A stretch of 63,369 nucleotides of DNA from Planctomycetaceae bacterium. Lineage in GTDB: Bacteria > Planctomycetota > Planctomycetia > Pirellulales > Pirellulaceae. This document shows, in pieces, positions 62,282 to 63,369 of the stretch. The notes beneath the pieces were generated by a model, which saw only the letters and a program-made list of their open reading frames with translations, was not told the origin of the DNA and made no database searches. The stretch is from positions 1-63,369 of the forward strand of contig PBOG01000166.1 in the NCBI GenBank assembly GCA_002724245.1, in the 5' to 3' direction. The stretch's first letter is position 1; the number at the start of each line of letters is the position of its first letter. A program made the position numbers and the translations under genes.

Positions 62282-63369
62282 ATGTTTCGCACCACCGCGC
62301 TGTCATTGGCATTGCTAGTCGGACTTTACTGCACGCTCGTTGGCCAAGACAACAAACAGGCCGAAGAAGCCGCTAAAGCGCTCCGCGCCCAATACCAGCA
62401 GACGGCACTCGCTGGCGGAAATAGTGAACGCGGTAAACAGGTGTTTGCCTCCGAGAAAGCAGGGTGCGTCAAGTGCCACCGGATCGAAGGGGACGAACAA
62501 CGCGCCGGTCCCGACCTGCGAGTCGTCGGTGACAAATATGCACTCGACCAGTTAATTCGCTCGGTGCTGGAACCGAGTGCGTCTATCCATCCCGATTACG
62601 CCTCGCTTGTAGTAACCACCGTCGCCGGCAAAGTTTACACCGGCGTGCTGCGGAAACGAACCAAACAGGAGATCCAGTTACTCGATGCGGAAAGCAAGCT
62701 AGTTCGCATTCCCTTGGATGACGTAGACGAAGAGAAACGCAGCCCGACCTCGTTAATGCCCGCCAAGCTGGCGGAAACGATGTCGCCGGAACAGTTTGCG
62801 GACCTGATCGCTTTTCTAACCACACTCAAGCAGCCTGTAACCGATCCAGGAACACTGCCCGGACTCGTCAACGAAATTCCAATGATTAAGAAGCCTATCC
62901 GTCTGGAGCGGCTGCATACCAAAGACATCAAATTCGACCATCCAGTCTGCGTCATCGCATTGCCTGGTTCCAAAACCGATCTCATGGTGGTGGAACAAAA
63001 AACGCGCAAGATCTGGCGTCTGCAAAACAAAACTGACCGCGAATTGTTTGTCGATCTCAGCGCAGAAGCGAGCACAGGTCAGTTCGAAGGTGTGATGTGC
63101 TTGGCGTTTCACCCCAACTACCTGAAAAACCGCAAGTACTATGTGAACTACCATGTCCGCAACCAAGGCAGTTTTTTTTCGCCTATTATCGCCGAACGAC
63201 AGGCAACTGCGGATCTGAGGCGGGATGCGGGTGGTGCGTCACGGCGTTTACTACAAATCCCCCAGGATACGGATCTGCACTGGGGGGGCATGCTCGCTTT
63301 TGGTCCTGACGGATATCTTTACATCGGGTCCGGAGATGCCGGTCCCCAAGAAGATCCGGAAGGCCACAG
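62282..63369 (+). CDS. Exported heme-binding and glucose/sorbosone dehydrogenase-like protein (cut by window edge)
   Basis: The frame runs open from the ATG at 62282 to the end of the window (362 codons visible). A signal peptide ('FRTTALSLALLVGLYCTLVG') precedes a cytochrome c-like 'putative heme-binding domain' of the planctomycete/verrucomicrobial type: 'ERGKQVFASEKAGCVKCHRI' (heme Cys62-x-x-Cys65-His66), 'LIRSVLEPSASIHPDY' and 'MSPEQFADLIAFLTTLKQP'. The second part begins a six-bladed PQQ-type glucose/sorbosone dehydrogenase propeller ('GQFEGVMCLAFHPNY', 'HWGGMLAFGPDGYLYIGSGD'). It would oxidise a sugar outside the membrane and pass electrons to its heme. It is expressed from the promoter at 62209-62237, divergent from the hydrolase gene. 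Confidence 0.88.
   Translation, partial: MFRTTALSLALLVGLYCTLVGQDNKQAEEAAKALRAQYQQTALAGGNSERGKQVFASEKAGCVKCHRIEGDEQRAGPDLRVVGDKYALDQLIRSVLEPSASIHPDYASLVVTTVAGKVYTGVLRKRTKQEIQLLDAESKLVRIPLDDVDEEKRSPTSLMPAKLAETMSPEQFADLIAFLTTLKQPVTDPGTLPGLVNEIPMIKKPIRLERLHTKDIKFDHPVCVIALPGSKTDLMVVEQKTRKIWRLQNKTDRELFVDLSAEASTGQFEGVMCLAFHPNYLKNRKYYVNYHVRNQGSFFSPIIAERQATADLRRDAGGASRRLLQIPQDTDLHWGGMLAFGPDGYLYIGSGDAGPQEDPEGH

Noticed and set aside
1-63369. Mobile elements, CRISPR arrays, tRNA/rRNA genes, toxin-antitoxin or phage-defence systems
   Set aside because: I looked for transposase motifs, regularly spaced repeats, tRNA T-arm-like sequences and defence-type domains in the gene-free stretches and among the proteins and found none that I can support.

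Overview
The window looks like a chromosomal segment of a heterotrophic planctomycete, probably Pirellulales-like or marine. This is an inference from family content. It holds a DUF1549/DUF1553 protein with an N-terminal planctomycete-type cytochrome c motif paired with a DUF1501 protein, a second orphan DUF1501 protein, a secreted protein with a 'YHYPLYFED.LER.G' motif, a heme-binding/sugar-dehydrogenase protein at the right edge, and an EF-G of the type related to mitochondrial EF-G1. Gene density is moderate, most intergenic gaps are 100-450 bases, and Shine-Dalgarno (SD) sequences are present at only some genes. No rRNA, tRNA, CRISPR array, phage gene or transposase was seen.

Layout. 1-8400: an edge-truncated Gly/Arg-rich secreted protein (-), asparagine synthase (-), a MATE transporter (+), EF-G (+) and a DUF763 protein (+). 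8400-13230: a small secreted planctomycete protein, a DinG/XPD-like helicase (+) and a secreted M61 peptidase with a PDZ domain (-). 13467-17379: a three-subunit molybdenum hydroxylase operon (-). 17548-25297: a legumain-like protein with an EF-hand (-), then a plus-strand run with a LarA-type protein, a zinc-ribbon membrane protein, a neutral-ceramidase-like protein, a sulfotransferase and a sugar-nucleotide-type SDR. 25294-30848: an MFS transporter (-), a diguanylate cyclase (+), a lipoprotein (-), a LysM/L,D-transpeptidase (-) and two zinc-ribbon proteins.

30996-49157 is accessory, catabolic-looking DNA: two enolase-superfamily enzymes, a double-ACT protein, a PhyH-type dioxygenase, an SDR, a VOC protein, an Ldh2-type dehydrogenase, a large secreted orphan protein, DUF1501, two neighbouring secreted beta-propeller-like proteins, a secreted lactonase and two small membrane proteins. 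Nearly all are on the minus strand and many are closely spaced. Together they suggest oxidative, non-phosphorylative use of a sugar or sugar acid; the substrate is unknown.

49224-63369: a translationally coupled DUF1549/1553-DUF1501 pair, a remarkable protein of about 1060 residues joining a glycerophosphodiesterase, a class-C beta-lactamase-like domain, a class I glutamine-amidotransferase-like domain and a PPC domain, a methyltransferase, an LRR-TPR lipoprotein candidate, a sodium:solute symporter, an alpha/beta hydrolase and, behind a near-consensus sigma-70-type promoter, the start of a heme-binding glucose/sorbosone-dehydrogenase-like protein.

The strongest candidates for something not yet described are the four-domain fusion (54136-57315), the legumain-like/EF-hand protein (17548-19107) and the catabolic cluster with its paired secreted propellers. 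All calls come from reading the sequence and from family knowledge; no database search was run.
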